A DNA stretch of 64,000 nucleotides from Chionis minor (Eukaryota; Chordata; Aves; Charadriiformes; Chionididae), in NCBI GenBank assembly GCA_013398295.1, contig VZSF01001407.1, forward strand, positions 1-64,000, in the 5' to 3' direction. The notes under the pieces are model-generated. The model did not search any database and was not told the DNA's origin. It worked only from the letters and a program-made list of their open reading frames with translations. Each line of letters begins with the position of its first letter. Position 1 is the stretch's first letter. Below, piece by piece: positions 25,501 to 38,277 of the stretch. The position numbers and the translations under genes were made by a program.

Positions 25501-28500
25501 ATTGAACAGTACACTCAATACCTGGAATGGTGTGCCTTTTGCAAACTTTTAGACAGAAAGTTTAATCCTGAGTTGATAGTTGTAATATCATAAAAGAAAC
25601 TTTTCTGTTTAAAACAAATTATTTCCACAATGGACAAGGCATCGTTAGTAAAGAAATAGCTTTGACATAACTGTTATAATGCCGGTCATAATAGCTCAGT
25701 CGTACCTCCAGGAAGCAGTTACAAGATGATGAGTTGCGGTTTGGTAGATTATGAGTTAACTTGAAAGCTTGTCTCCTTAAACCATTTTTGAAGTAGGAGC
25801 ACATACAACCCTAACTACCCTAACTACTCCTCGTGATGGTAGATTCTAACCCAGCAAAATGCTTTGTCATTAGGAATAGCCCATTGTTTTAAACAACATT
25901 GTATAGTTAAAGAAAAATTAAACGTATTTCACAAATGGAGCTTCAAAACGTGTTATCTCTCCTGCTTGGAAAAGATTGCAGTAGAGAATGTCGACGCTAT
26001 TAACTTCTGCTTAGTTGCAGAACTCAATATCAAACACTTTTGAGGAACACTGATTTAGTCACAGTATTACACAGTCATTAGTTCACGTTGGGGCATTATG
26101 AACTACCTGAGCAGGCAAGAGACAGCCTTTTCTGAGTACATAAAGAATTTTGAGCCGAAGAGGGCTTTTATAAATATGTAATGCTTAAAATGAGAATGCC
26201 TGGGCATTTCATCATGACAATAAGGTATTTATGCATTTTATTTCCCTGTCTCCATACTTTTCAGCGTTTCTTCTTGTTACTGAATAAAATTGGTTGTGCT
26301 GCCAGAGAGAAGAAATCACCAGTCTCAGTGGAGAGGTGTAGAATTAGAGATGTGAGTCCTTAACTACCTTTTAACATCCACACATGCTCATGATTAGAAT
26401 AATAAACAGATGTAGGTGTCCTTTCCTATACTTCAGAAGGTTGTAGATGACTAACACAGGGAAGAAGCAAAAGACCTATGCTATCTGAATTTGACAGAGA
26501 CACTTCTGAAGAAAAATGTCCTTCAGCTAGCCCTTCACTCTGACACCACAGTTCCATAGTTCTATCTGACATGACAGAAGATCAAACAGTCATAGCCTGA
26601 ATATTAGGATAGTCTTTTCAGCCCGGTTCTCTGCTAGTTTCTTTGAACTGCTAAACATAATATTTAAACTGTTTAGTGGGTACAAGTTTTGGAAAAAAAT
26701 CTTCTATACATATATTGTGAGAATAGTTCTAGTACTGGTATTCTGGTGGGAAATGTTGCCTAGAGAGCCAGAGAAGAAACAGAAATATCCTGTCATATTC
26801 CTAAACCTAGACTTCCTAGAGTAGGCCTTTACATACAAGCTAGACTGCAGAAATGATATGCTTAGAAGTTAAAGGCAGAATTAAAGGGTTTGTAGAATAC
26901 ATAAAGAGGCTGGACAGGATAGGAAAAGTTTAGAGACTAGATGAAGGTACAGGTTAATAACAGAACTGGTAAAGAATAGTGAAGGAAAACCATTAAAAAG
27001 AATAATGTCTAAGAAGGAGAATGTAGATCAGAGGCGAAGGGAGCTATTTTGCCAATTTCCTTTCTCTTTTTTTCTTTAAGCCTTTTTTCTCTGTTCTAAA
27101 GCAAAAGACATACTTAGTATTCAGAATAAAATAAAAAAGGAATAAAAATAGTTCAATGGAGCCAATTTGAAAAAGGTGAGCTGGGAGCCCTCTGGTTTTT
27201 GATTTCTTCAACTACCTCATTTCCCATTTTATTTTTACCCATCGTATGGATTGTTTGGGGCTTTTTTGTACTTTGTTCACTAGTACATTGACTATATGAA
27301 GGGAGGTGTTGGGGGAACTAAGTTTGAGAAATAACAGAAGAGGAATGTTTGTCTTCAGTAAAAGTAGAAAAAGGAACATAGCATTTGTTTAATTTAATTC
27401 ACATTTTATCTGGAACCTTATGTTAAATAATGCTTGTCTTGCAACATGCCTCATGCAATACATCTGAATTATCTTACTTGGTACATCCTCCCCCAGTTAT
27501 TATCTTTTCTGTGTGCGGGATATTAACATTGGCAAATGTCTAACAGTCTAAGAAGTTACCTGTTAAACTGTATTTAAGAATGTTCTGTTTCTGCAGCACC
27601 TTTGGGACAATAGGACCCTATGTGACATATTTTGGATATTAAATTCTAGTAGTATGCTTCAGGTACACAGAAAAGCTAAGCTTTGTATGAATGGAAGCAT
27701 AACTTTATGACAAGGCAACCACTGAAGGTGATTTTTATTTTGACTGAGATGGGGCGTTGTCCACACTTGTTAACTGTAATCAGGCTATCTATCACAGTAT
27801 AAAGATGTTTTCATTTAGAACAACTCATTCTTAGTTTTTAAGCACAAAGTTAAATCATTGCTGAACCAAATTCTCGTCCTATCTAAAGATCTTCTGGATT
27901 TTCAGAAACTCACTGTATTTGAAGTGTACTGATCAACTTAATACCAAAGGACAAAATCTAACAAAAGGATGGGAAAGTACCTGTGTGTGATCTAGATGAA
28001 GTGAATGTAGAGGCAATCTTCAATCAAGACAGTGACAGGAATAGCCTAGTAAATCAACTTTTATGACTGCTTGAATGATATGGAGGAGCTGTACCCATAC
28101 TGGGAAGGCCATCTTCCCAGTTTCTACAAAAAAAAGACCAAAGAATAGTAAAGCATAGGTTATAGGACTATTTTACTAGGAAATAAAAGTAAACAAAACA
28201 GAGAGGTTTATTTATTGGGGTCACTGGAAGAGTCTGATCTTTAGTTTTGTTAGGTTAACATTTGTTAAGTCATTCAAGGAGTGGCTTATAAGATATCAAA
28301 AATATCTGAAAATAAGTTAAGGTGTTGATAGGAAAGCTAATGATGTATAGCAAAGTCTCTTGAGAGTTATATGCTTGGAAATGACATCTGAAAGGATGTG
28401 TTTCAAATTTGACAGGTATGTGCAGGTTGAGAGGTGAAGGAAGAACCATGCAAGTACAATGACTCAAGAAGAGCTATCCAAAAGACACATGAGGAAAAAG

Positions 28501-29000
28501 TGGAGAACTAAGCACAGAACTGTATATCCATTCTGGGTGGGTAATAAGGCAAGACAGAAGTAGTTTTCAGTGATGTTTAAGGAATGGCCAAGTTTCGGAA
28601 GGAGGATCATTGAATACAACGCTAAGCCTTGGCCAGAAAGAAGTGGCTGGACCCTCTAGGCAGAGCAGTCGCACTCTGTAGGAAAAAGACCATCCCTGTG
28701 GAGCTGAATGGCAAGACTGTAGGGAACTCGAAAGAAATCTAAAAAAACCTTTTAAATGAATGTTATCCTCAGTGGTAGTAAGTACGTACCTGTGCTACAA
28801 TTCCAGCGTTATTCACATTCTTCCTAGTGCTCTTTAATATTAAACTCCAAAGCAGAAATAACACATATGCAGAGAATGTTTAACATTCCAGTGTAAAATC
28901 AGTCACTATGGAAACTATTTGAGCAACATTAGAAAGTCTCAGTTACAATTATGTTAATACCGATTCACAGGAGACATTACATCTTCTATCTCTTCCTATT
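22581..29000. other. AT-rich non-coding DNA, no gene recognised
   Basis: Nothing can be called a gene. A 76-codon plus-strand frame at 23992-24222 has a lysine-rich start and a mixed C-terminal half but no recognisable domain. A tandem 9-mer ACCCTAACT lies at 25808-25825. Positions 26740-27060 are purine-rich on the plus strand, and a perfect 9-bp hairpin lies at 28099-28121. Confidence 0.68.
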
Positions 29001-32000
29001 AAATATATTGCAAAACTACTGGAGTCTGTGTGCCTGTAAGAGGGTTGGATGTGTTGATTCATGTGAATTGCATCATGGCATCAATTAAGGTTCAGAAACA
29101 GATTTTTATTTATTTTTTTTCATGGTCTTAGACTTCATGCATAATCTGAAAGGTCAGAAATTTATGGTAAAATCACTGAAGTGTGTTAAATATGTCTGAA
29201 CTGGAGAAGAACCGCAGATGTAACGTGAAAGCTTTAGACAAAAGTCCACTGTGACTCAAGAGGCTGATGTAATTTCAGGTAATTTTATTAATTTAATTGG
29301 GCCATGCTCTGGGTGTTAAATTGAGGACACATCAGGTCTTGTATCAAGGTATTTGGTTTAAAATTTTGTTCGTTTGTCACAAAAGATTTCATTAAATGAA
29401 CTCATGTGAATTCATACTTAGCTTTTGGCTCCAAATTACCATATTTTTAAAACACTTTTTTTTTTTAGTGATCAATTCCAAACTTTTCAGTCTTAAATCT
29501 CAGTTCTAATTTTTATCCCTTTATATAGCAAATAAAAGTCTTTCTTTGTCCTTTACCTTTGGGTAGTGTTTAGTTCTTAATACGGTAATAAAGAGCAGGG
29601 GAGAAAGAACTGAGTGAAGTAAGATTAATTATTAAAACATTCTGACCTTAAAGAGGCTTCGGTTTTTGAAAAATCTATTCTGGGAAAACCAGTTGGCTCT
29701 GCTTAAAAATCAAGCATTCATGAATGCTATGTTCAGAAAAAAAAACCACTTTCTGACAGGGAAGAAAATGGGATACTTTGAAGCCAATTGTATCAAAAAT
29801 ATCACAAAAGAGTCTTCAGACTGTTCATTATTTCCTCTCCTTCCTTTCCCCAAATCTGTTCTGATTCATGCTAACATGATTAGTAATGACAAAGAACACT
29901 GATGCTTAAATATTTTTAGGGATCTTTTGGAAATACTGCAGAGTACTTATACGAATGACTATTATGTATAAAAGTTAAATTTCCTATTGTATTTTAATTA
30001 ATTTAAACTTTCACTTATATCTCTGGAATAAACAGACATTGTTATCCTTTGGGTAGCAAAGCTTAGTAAAATTTTCAGGATTACTGCAATAGAACGGACT
30101 TCTCTAAAATGCTGTTCCAAAATAATACAGTAGAAAAAGCTCAGTAAGACTTAGTGGTGGCAGCCATAGCTGCTTTCTGCTGGGCGGAATGAAAGACCTG
30201 TACTAAAAAGAGATTATATGGTTTCTGATTATGGAACTACGCATTTAAAAACTAGGGAATCCAAATGTCTCAGCCTATAAAATTAGAAATACAAAGCTAA
30301 AATTTTCAATAGACTTGGAACAAAGAACACGGTTCACAGTCTTTAGCAGAAGAAAAGCAAGGAGAATAAAATAGTTTATTAAAGTGAAAGACACTTATCA
30401 AATACTTCTCAGTAGTACAGAACAGTTGACCCTCTCATCGTAGCCATTCTGTAGTTATCCTTGCCAAAAATTCTCTGCTTTTCACAAATATTTTCCTTAC
30501 CATACCATTGTCTTGTGATCCCATGATTACACAAAAAAGACCTAGAAAATGAGAAAAACAAAACTTTTTCTGCCTCAAGAATGTTATACACTATGATTAC
30601 ACTGACTTTAAGTAAATTTGGCTTTGGTATGGGGAAGTACAGCTAAAGTACCTAGTGGCACATAGTGCCATCACAACAAACATAAGATGAAATGGATGAC
30701 TTCAGTAACTGTTCAATAAATGTTTTAAAAATGACTTATGTTCCACAGGTAGTAGTTTTCCTACAATGCACCCAAAAATGACTTTTAAAATGCACAAATG
30801 CTTCGTCTCTCTTTCAGCCCCTGGGTCACATTAAGGATATCGTCATACTGTTTGTTTTCGAAGTGCCTAAGTAGTCTGATATTTTCAAAAGAAATATTTA
30901 ATTGTTCTGTGCCTGAACTGTTTGCTCACTGAACCCATCTCAGCTTCACCATCTGGTGGAATTTTTCTCTTTAAATCTTAAAATAACTTTCAGACTGATG
31001 TACTGCTGGCCCTAACTGACCTCCATAAAGATGGGAAAATAGTGCTGAAACTAAGATGAAAGGAGCTAATAGACCTTTTCAAGTATTTCCTTGAAAATAG
31101 AAAGGAACAGAGCCAAATGAACAGAAGCAGCACTCTTCCACAGCTTACCAATTTGGGCTTGTTGGCTTACTCCTTGATATGTTGAAATGCTCAGTTACTT
31201 ATATTAGAATCTATACTGAGTGTAGGTTGTGATCCTTTGAGGGAAAGCTAAACTTGCTTCTAAAACTTGCTTGTGAAGCTGAGAATTCTCATTCAATGCC
31301 TGTTTCTTAGTCCTAGTCCCACAGTCTATCCTTTAGTTTATTTTTATAATTCCATCTCTGCATTCCTTGTCTACACTTCTGTTCTTCAAGTGTTGTGAAG
31401 GTGAAAGTACACAAGTGCTTCTGAACTTGCAGTTGTTCAAGATGCTCTGTCTTAAATGTGTATAGGTATATATAGCATGCTTCCAAGTTAATTGGCATAG
31501 GGGATCCATGTGGAGTCTAGTTCTCCTTTCCTTTGGACGTCTTTGGGGACTGTCTTTTTAAGCAGGCACGACTTAATTTGTCTCTTCCAGGCAGGTTCCT
31601 TCACCAGGAACTGCTGAAAATTTCTCTTATCTTTCCCCAGGCTTTCTGTTTGTATGTCTTCTCTGTTTATATGTCCCCATGTGAATGTTCTATCTGGAAA
31701 TTTTTCTATCCCCAAGAGCCTTCCTAAGATATAGAGGGGAAATAAAAGGCTTATCTACTTACCTTTAAATAAATGCCTAGTTCGTGTACAGTAGAAACAA
31801 AGAGGAGAATTTGGATTTGTCAAGTGTGTGAGGACTAAAACAAATCTTGTCAGTTCTTGCACAATGTTCTTGTAAAACTTGTGCAGTGAATGGACTGAAC
31901 TACCAAGTTCTGGTATCATTATTAGAAATGTTTGTAACAGACAACTTCTCTACAAAAACTTTCATAATGCCTACAAAAGCATTCAAACACTTTCATTTGC

Positions 32001-35000
32001 ATTAAAAAGTTTCCGTCACTTTGCCATATCAGTGAAATCATCAAAAAATCACCTCAAATTGACAATGGTCAAAATAACACTGTGATGTTTTCCCAAATAC
32101 TTTAGGTCCTTCAGATTCTAATTTTATTACATTTCACATCAGATAAAAACCTTACATAAAATTTAATCTAGAAACGCTATGAAAGGAATGGTAAGTGCTC
32201 TGAACAAAAAGTACCTCTCAAGATAAATCAGTTCATTTTCAGCTTAAGTTGGATTGTTGTTTCCTTGCATTTATCTCTGGAACCCTGTGTTTGAATGGTA
32301 TATCGCAGCACTTTGCCTCAGAAAATGTGTATCTTTTTTAGCAGACATACCTAATTTAAGATTATGTGTTCCATTCTGCTTTTAAATGTAATAGCAGAGA
32401 GAGGTTGGCTGAGGTTCACCTCAGTTATCTTGGGCTAAGCTCAGATTTGTAAACATATTGTATCTTCACGAATCCATATCAGAACTGACATATTCCATTA
32501 GAGCATATAACAAACATTTTATGAATTCAAATATGAACATATCTTGCATTCACCCTGTGTTTGTACTGCCAGATTCACAGAAATAATGCTGGTTTAGCTC
32601 CCTTCCAGGATTAATGGGTGATGGGTTAATTATAAAACATCCTTTCAGCTTTTGAAGGCTGAAGGAAATAAAATATTGAGGGTGCAGACTAGACCTGTAA
32701 AGTGTGACAGCTCATATGGCCTAGGCAAGCCATTTTTTTTGTTCTGCTGCCCAAAAAGAGCCAGTAGCTGTTTGCCATCTCATAGAGTTGACAGGGAGCA
32801 GTCAGCACATATGTACCTCCTGGTTGTAGCCATCAAATAGCGTTTGCGCTCTTTTGCTGACGAGAGTAATTTATGAAAAGTCTGTGGACAGAGAGGTGGG
32901 AGAGACAGCACTATACTGTCCAGCACTTATGAGCTTAAGGTTTTAGTGGACCCCCAAATCACTTGAACTGAAACCCTTCATCAGGATCATAGACCATCAA
33001 AATGAGGAGAATTACCAAACATTAAATTCTTACATCTCTCGTGACCCTGCCTTTCTTTCTCTTTCCCCGTCATGTTCTTCTGTAACAGAGCTTGGCCAGC
33101 TTTCCAAGACTGTACTGTGAATTCATGGGACCATTTCTTAAAAGTTTGTGCTGTCGGTGGGATAGGTGATTCATGAACCATTGTACCCTGCTGGCAGTCT
33201 GGAGTCTCACGGGTGTTAAAAGGCTCAACCCACCTTCTCTTCTTAGAAGTCAGAAAGACAGAGAAGATCTAGATCCTGCCTACTCAAATATCAAGTTATT
33301 AAAAGCTCTACCAGTTTATACTAATTTCATTCTTCTGTCTCCTATGCCCTGTTAATACTGGATAGAAAAGACTATGATACGTACTCCAGATTCCTGTATT
33401 GTAACTTTTATTTCCAGTCTAAATTTGATTTTCCAACTTTGCTTATGCTTTGGTGGTAATACCCAAGTTTTGAAACATCCAAATCAGCTTATTTTTGCAC
33501 TACACTGCTTGATTTGTTAGTGAACTACAGTTGTTGCATGCTTGAATTAGCTAATAGAAAAAAATTATTTAGTACAGTTAGTCTCACCAATACCACCTGC
33601 CAATGCCTCTCCTGCAGCGCAAATCAGATATGCTAAGTGGGCAAGCAAGAGATTTCTCACTGTGTGCATAAACCTATGGCAGTGCATTCCTAATAAAACT
33701 GCTGGCCAGTGTGTCATGTGGCATAAATGGCAGATAAATTGGTAGTGGTTTACAAGCCTATTGCCTGCTGTTTTCTGAAAACTGGTTGTAAAGCAGTAAC
33801 ACTCCGCCTTGGAATTATTTGATATGGACCCTGTACATCTGCAGGGGTTTCTGTTCTGCACAGGAAGCAAACAGGCAGGCAAGCAGTCTCTGGAACACCA
33901 GTGCTGGGTCATCAGCTGCTCATCTGAGTGAGGAAATAAAAAGGCAGGATGCTTTAAAGTGAAAAGAAATAGCTTTTGACAATCCACTGTTGTGGAACAC
34001 CAAAAATCTGTCGTTCATATGACTCCTATAAACTGACCCAAAAAGCTAGTTAAATGCTCAAATGAGCCTTGAGTGTTATATTGCTGGTCTTGGGACACAT
34101 TTGTGCTTTTGCTACATACTCTTGAAGTGCAAGACAAATAGATGGAAGCAGTGTCTACCCTTCTTGAAAACAGATTATCACCTTGTATTGTAGGTCCTTC
34201 TGTTATCAAATGTTGTCCCATTGCAACACGCTACAGCATTGCCCATCATTTTTTAAAACATCACTTGAACTAGTCATTGTCCCTTTTCCCCTCAGAAATG
34301 GCAATACTTTTCTAATGTTTCCCTGTGATTGTGAATACTGAATTAGATAGTGGTATCTTTTAATTTTGTCCTATTTTGAAGTATTCTGTTTTAAAGTTTG
34401 AAGTACTAGAAACAAATGCTTTTTCAGAATATTTAACTCACTAGTAAAAAACAGGAAGGTGAGATTGCTTACAGTGTATTTATTGGCATAACCATTAAAT
34501 GGCTGTAGTACTGTGAAGGATGTAAGAAGAGAATTCACCTGTGTTAACTGTCATTCAATTTGCCTTTACTTCATACTAGCTAACAACATGTGAAGGGTTA
34601 GAAATACATTTTAGTAATGCATTTAACTGAAATTAAAAATTTTTGACAGTAAAAAAAGGAGGGGGAACAAGACCTTAATTTGCAAATGGACTGTGACAGA
34701 GTTCACATTGCTATATAATCAGTCTTACTTATTCCTGTGTGCTTTATACTTACCTCTTCTCCTTGTCATTTACATATAGTTATTGGAAACTGCACAATTT
34801 GCGGTATTGTAAACCAATTCTATTTCATTTTATTTTGCTGCTTCTCCAAAATTTTACTTTTCCGATGGAAAACCATCCTCCCCTGTACTGTAATAGAGTT
34901 TGCAGCAGCAGAATTCCCTGGTGCAAGAACGGGTAGGCAGCTGCTAATACCTGTGCTCTTCTTAAACAGCCATGGGTATTCTCAGAGAAGAAAATTTATC

Positions 35001-36369
35001 TTCCAAATCATTCTGCATATTTCTTTTCCCACCTCTTTAACAGTTCACTGCTTCACATCTAGCCAACGTCTCTGCAGAAAGCTTTTGAAAGCATTTTAAA
35101 TTGTGAAGTGCTTTCAGTAATATTGAAACCTTGGAACGTCCTGGACTGTAGCTTTGTCAGATTGGAAACTGAAAATGCCATCATGCTGTTAAAGCATTTC
35201 ATTATATATGAATTGTTATAGCTTTTGAATGAAAGTCACAGTGCTACCTATAAAGGTGTGTATCTATCTTGTGAGAGATGGCAGCTCTTATTGTCATTGT
35301 CTGTTTCTGTTGCTTTTAACTCGCTTGGGTTAGCTGCAGATCATAAGCTTATGACAAACAACAAAAAAGAAAAATAAATTAATATCATGAGGTGCATTTC
35401 AGGTATCCCTGATGAAGCATAGAAAAACCATTCAGAATACTCCCATTATTTTTCTTTCTCCTGTGACTGAGTGCTCATGACTATAAAGGTCAAAGGATTT
35501 GCAAAACTCAAAGGTAAAAAGCCTGTATTCAGTTGCAAGACTTTGCCATGTTTAGTAATCTTATGACTTAGTGAATTCACACCATTGTTGAAGCAATTTT
35601 AGTTTTTATATAACCAAAGGGCTGGTACTAAATTCTTATGCTAGAGAACTGGGTTTGTTCAACTGCTTGGGATAAAGAGACGGGTTTTTTTCTTTAGAAC
35701 TGTATGTCTGACTGCTGAACGGTTGTGATTTAAAACCCCCAATGAGCTTATTTTCAGTAAACAACTTCAGACCCCTGCAGATACCGATTCCTTCATTAAA
35801 AATATTTTATCTTTCACCTAGGTCTTATTCATTTTTATACATGCAAATTAAAAAGATGAGCAATTCAATTTATCGTTTAGTATTTTTTATATCTTTATGT
35901 CAAAACTGAGATCCACAAGTGTATCCTGAAAGCATTTGTGAAACTGGCATGTCTACCTAATGGGGACCGTATACAATTGCACCTGAAATGATCAAACATT
36001 TTTGAGAACAGCCTCAGGCAAAGCGCATTGCAGTCACCTAATTCTGGAGGCTTGAGTACACAGGAGGATATAAGGTGCCATGTACCACTATTTTTTGACA
36101 TCTTTGAAAAGAAACATGGCAGGACATGCTCTATTCCACAAAAATAAATCGTATGCCCACACTGATTCAGACTAACAATGAAAGTAAATGAGACATGAAT
36201 GTAGTGATAGTTCCCTTTTTTATCATCTCCCAGCTTCCATCAAATTGTGAATCGGATACTTCATGAATCAGATGTCATCACTTTGCATTTGATATGCCAA
36301 GATAGATATTTTTTTTTCCACTGATAGTTTTCTCATTTTCTGAATCCATGTATATTTTGCTATCATCTA
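29001..36369. other. AT-rich non-coding DNA, no gene recognised
   Basis: Open frames reach 140 codons on the minus strand (33565-33987). That frame is Cys/His-rich without any regular zinc-finger spacing, has no known domain, and is within what chance allows. A 120-codon plus-strand frame at 34737-35099 is hydrophobic and overlaps a second frame of similar composition, which argues for random translation of T-rich DNA. No repeat family is recognised. Confidence 0.68.
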
Positions 36370-36690
36370 CAGATGTCGTACTGTCTAGTTACATGTTGAA
36401 TGATGAAGTACACCTTTTATTTTCGACTTGTCTCCTCTTAGTTTTTCTTGATTCCTTCTCTTTCTCATACGATAACAGACAATCAGTAATCATCCCCTCT
36501 TAAGGTTATTGTCATGCCCCTGATGATTTTATAATCAATTATTGCATTTTTTTGGTCATTTTTTACTTAGTAAGAGCCCTTGTCCCTTTAGTAGCTGTTC
36601 ACAGAAAGACATTATGGACCTTTTTTGGTCCTTGTTGCCCTTGTTCTTTTTCTACTGCAACTCTTCAGGATGGGAAGTTTTAAAAAGCTT
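36370..36690 (-). mobile_element. Ancient antisense CR1-type LINE fragment
   Basis: The block order on the plus strand parallels the 9640-10320 fossil. GAAGTACACCTTTTATTTTC lies near 36405, then ATTGTCATGCCCCTGATGAT with TTTATA near 36509-36533, CTTTAGTAGCTGTTC near 36586, and TTGTTGCCCTTGTTCTTTTT near 36633, ending with CAGGATGGGAAG near 36668. These correspond to successive parts of the reverse-complemented 3' region of an old amniote CR1 lineage. Many deletions separate the blocks, and no coding capacity is left. Confidence 0.5.
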
Positions 36691-37368
36691 AATTGAAATG
36701 TTTTGGTTTCTTTTCCTTACCAATGATTCTTAATATTCAAAACATTTTTGACTGCTTTTCACTGTAAGTGTAAATAGCAATGTGATACTTCAAACTTTAC
36801 AAGGCAGAAGATAATTTATGATCACGTGCACCTTATTTGATGCATGTTAGTCACTGTCTTGAGATGTTATCCAGAATTTATATTATGTTGGGTAGAAATT
36901 AATATGAGGCATTTACAAGAGCCATATGTAGAGAGCTTTTGAAATAGTGTGGAAAGCACATAAGAATATTTATGCTTCATTCTAATGTTTCCACAGTGTG
37001 ATGTATCATTTTGCTAAATGCTTGTGGTTGGTCATTGCATAGTTTTTTGACATTTACTTTTCCACGCAGGAATAACACACAGCTAGACTGAAATATTTAT
37101 TAATACTGGTGAATAACTGCAGATGCTAAGATGCACCCAAAACCCAAGACTGTATTAAGAGCTGTAGATAAAATTGGCTGAATTACTCTCAGACAATGTT
37201 TCTGATGCTAAGCCTGAGGGCTAGGATGATGGTCAGAGATAATTATTTTTATATCAGCTTGACTACAAACCCTGTTAAATTTGGGAAAATTATTGTTAAG
37301 AACACTAATGTTACAGGTTTGGATTTATGGGGGTATATCTATATATCAACAAACCTTTTCTTAGAAGT

Positions 37369-37428
37369 GGGGTTTGGGGTTTGTTGGTTTGTTGGGGTAT
37401 GGTTTGGTTTTGGTTTGGTTTGGTTTTG
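37369..37428. repeat. (GGTTT/GGGGTTT)n simple repeat
   Basis: Units of GGGGTTT at the left pass into GGTTTTGGTTTGGTTTGG at the right, with a few interruptions. The plus strand is pure G/T over most of its length. Confidence 0.88.
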
Positions 37429-38229
37429 CCTGAAGAATTTATCTTTAAATTTTCCTCAGGCACAAGGGTGGTTTGGGGTCTCTGGAGTTTTGCATTTCAC
37501 CTTCAGCCTGAGTCAGAACATCTGTTATTTGGCAAAGAGAAGCACCTCTCTTGGAAACTCTCTTAGGAGGAGACTGGTGCTGATAGAGAGAATTTTACAT
37601 GTTGATTTTTTTTTCTCTGATTGATGGTGCTTTTTCAATATTTAAAACTTGTCTCTAAGAGGAAGAAAACTTATGTTATATTTTGTTACTCCCCAACTTT
37701 GTATAAGCTTCAAAATTGCCTTATTGTTGATGCTGATATCCAGTCCAAACAAACTGAAAATTAAATGACAGCTCCATTTACAGGAGACGACACAATTTCT
37801 ATTACGGTATCATTCACAATTTAGGAAAAGATAGCTCAAAATCAAAGCCAAAAATACAAAAATTTTCTGTTGGGTCTTCTTCTGAGCATGCTAGACAGAA
37901 GGCTGTGTGAGGCTGGTAATAACAGCAAAATGAGTCTCTTACATATGCTATTCCTGGAGTGAGAAACAAAAGAATCACAAATTTTTCCTCCTACTCTCCT
38001 GTTAGCTAACTGGCATGGAAGCAGCAATGTTGTAGCTAGACAGAGAGTTCAGTACTTCAAAAAACCTCATTAGATTATAAAATGTCTTAGTAGTTTCCAT
38101 GGAATACATTTTTGCCTCTTTATTTCTGAAGTGCAAGATACGTGTGGACAGATTTTGTCTTATTTCTTTCTGCTTCTGCCTTCTGCTTAGCTGTCAATTT
38201 TTGTTTTTATTCTACACTCCCACAATTAA

Positions 38230-38277
38230 TGTATATATATGTGAAAACCGAATTATATTTATATATATTTTTATACA
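38230..38277. repeat. AT-rich low-complexity block
   Basis: Two TATATAT runs separated by about 25 bp of A/T-dominated sequence. Confidence 0.7.

Noticed and set aside
33565..33987. 140-codon minus-strand frame with many Cys and His
   Set aside because: No regular C2H2 or other metal-site spacing and no known domain. A frame this long is roughly expected once by chance in 64 kb of six-frame sequence at this composition.
35484..35500. AAAGGTCAAAGGATTTG as a nuclear-receptor direct repeat
   Set aside because: The second half-site is imperfect and a single such match in 64 kb is not informative.
37196..37624. 142-codon plus-strand frame
   Set aside because: It reads through a GGTTT simple repeat, giving Phe/Gly/Trp/Val runs, and overlaps another frame in the same repeat.
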